From Clostridiales bacterium (GTDB taxonomy: Bacteria > Bacillota > Clostridia > Christensenellales > Aristaeellaceae), in the NCBI GenBank assembly GCA_015056395.1, contig SVGK01000005.1, forward strand, positions 1 through 32,004: a stretch of 32,004 nucleotides of DNA, in the 5' to 3' direction. Numbering within the stretch: position 1 is the first letter of the stretch; each line of letters opens with the position of its first letter. This document shows, piece after piece, positions 31,702 through 32,004 of the stretch. Under the pieces are notes generated by a model. It was not told the DNA's origin. It saw only the letters and a list, made by a program, of their open reading frames with translations, and did no database searches. Both the position numbers and the translations under genes were made by a program.

Positions 31702-32004
31702 ATGGCTTTGAAACGCCTGCTGGCGGCATTCACCGCGCTTGTGATCGCTGCGCTGACGCTTACGGCGCCCGCGTTCGCAAAAGGCGAGGACATGCCCTAC
31801 CGCATCACGGTCGATCTGACCAACCAGATCGTCACGATCTATTCGAACGAGGACGGCAGCATCGTGCGCCAGATGCTGTGTTCCGCGGGCGTGCAGGACT
31901 CCACGCCCCAGGGCACTTTCTATATGGAGCCCAACATGAAGGACAAGGACGACCGCAAGGACTGGTACCACTTCAAGGGCTTCGGCGTGTACGCGGCGTT
32001 CGCC
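31702..32004 (+). CDS. L,D-transpeptidase (YkuD) family protein, 5' part
   Basis: Only the first 101 residues are in the window; the gene runs off the right edge. The start ATG 31702 follows GGGAGG by 7 bases. A signal peptide (MALKRLLAAFTALVIAALTL-TAPAFA) is followed by YRITVDLTNQIVTIYSNEDG and SAGVQDSTPQGTFYM, the start of a YkuD domain. Such enzymes form 3-3 cross-links in peptidoglycan outside the membrane. The catalytic HGT...SHGC motif would lie beyond the edge, so activity cannot be judged. Confidence 0.87.
   Translation, partial: MALKRLLAAFTALVIAALTLTAPAFAKGEDMPYRITVDLTNQIVTIYSNEDGSIVRQMLCSAGVQDSTPQGTFYMEPNMKDKDDRKDWYHFKGFGVYAAFA

Overview
The window looks like a piece of a GC-rich, probably gut-associated Bacillota (Clostridia-like) genome. 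The reasons are the infC-rpmI-rplT operon with a Gram-positive style leader attenuator, strong AAGGAGG ribosome binding sites at most starts, short 'MKKLLA...' signal peptides, DUF624, YkuD and BspA-type LRR proteins, and many family 2, 3 and 32 glycosidases. No tRNA, rRNA, insertion sequence, prophage or CRISPR array was found. The taxon is inferred from gene content only.

Layout. (1) 1-3.7 kb, minus strand: a fructan/sucrose-type operon of two tandem intracellular GH32 enzymes followed by a membrane sensor protein. The sensor gene is frameshifted and runs off the left edge, and two perfect inverted repeats lie inside it. (2) 3.8-5.6 kb: translation genes. infC-rpmI-rplT lie on the minus strand behind an attenuator-like leader, and rpsT is divergent on the plus strand; both infC and rpsT appear to use non-ATG starts. 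(3) 5.6-9.2 kb: a small protein made of four 24-residue repeats, a Nudix hydrolase, a MATE exporter and an aldo/keto reductase, each with its own promoter. (4) 9.3-12.9 kb: a GH2 beta-galactosidase and an exported protein of unknown function. (5) 13.0-17.1 kb, minus: a compact operon of a CorA-type transporter, a tiny membrane ORF, an exported unknown, a threonine/serine dehydratase, an alpha/beta hydrolase and an iron-sulfur flavoprotein. (6) 17.3-22.3 kb, minus: a 1671-residue exported LRR/InlB-repeat protein whose middle is much more AT-rich than its surroundings. (7) 22.6-26.9 kb, plus: a cobalamin riboswitch upstream of an exported CbiK-like chelatase and an exported two-domain protein, then an OmpR-type response regulator and histidine kinase. 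(8) 26.9-31.5 kb: heptanucleotide repeat arrays, then a minus-strand operon of a DUF624 membrane protein, a U32 protein and a GH3 glucosidase. (9) The right edge cuts a plus-strand YkuD-type L,D-transpeptidase.

How it fits together. The glycosidases lack signal peptides and so probably act on imported oligosaccharides. The most coherent regulated system is the B12 unit. A sigma-A-type promoter leads into a cobalamin aptamer, then into a hairpin that can hide the Shine-Dalgarno sequence of an extracytoplasmic cobalt-chelatase homologue, which is followed by a putative metal- or tetrapyrrole-binding surface protein. Most promoters that can be read here have exactly 17 bases between the -35 and -10 hexamers, and TTGCAA recurs as the -35 element.
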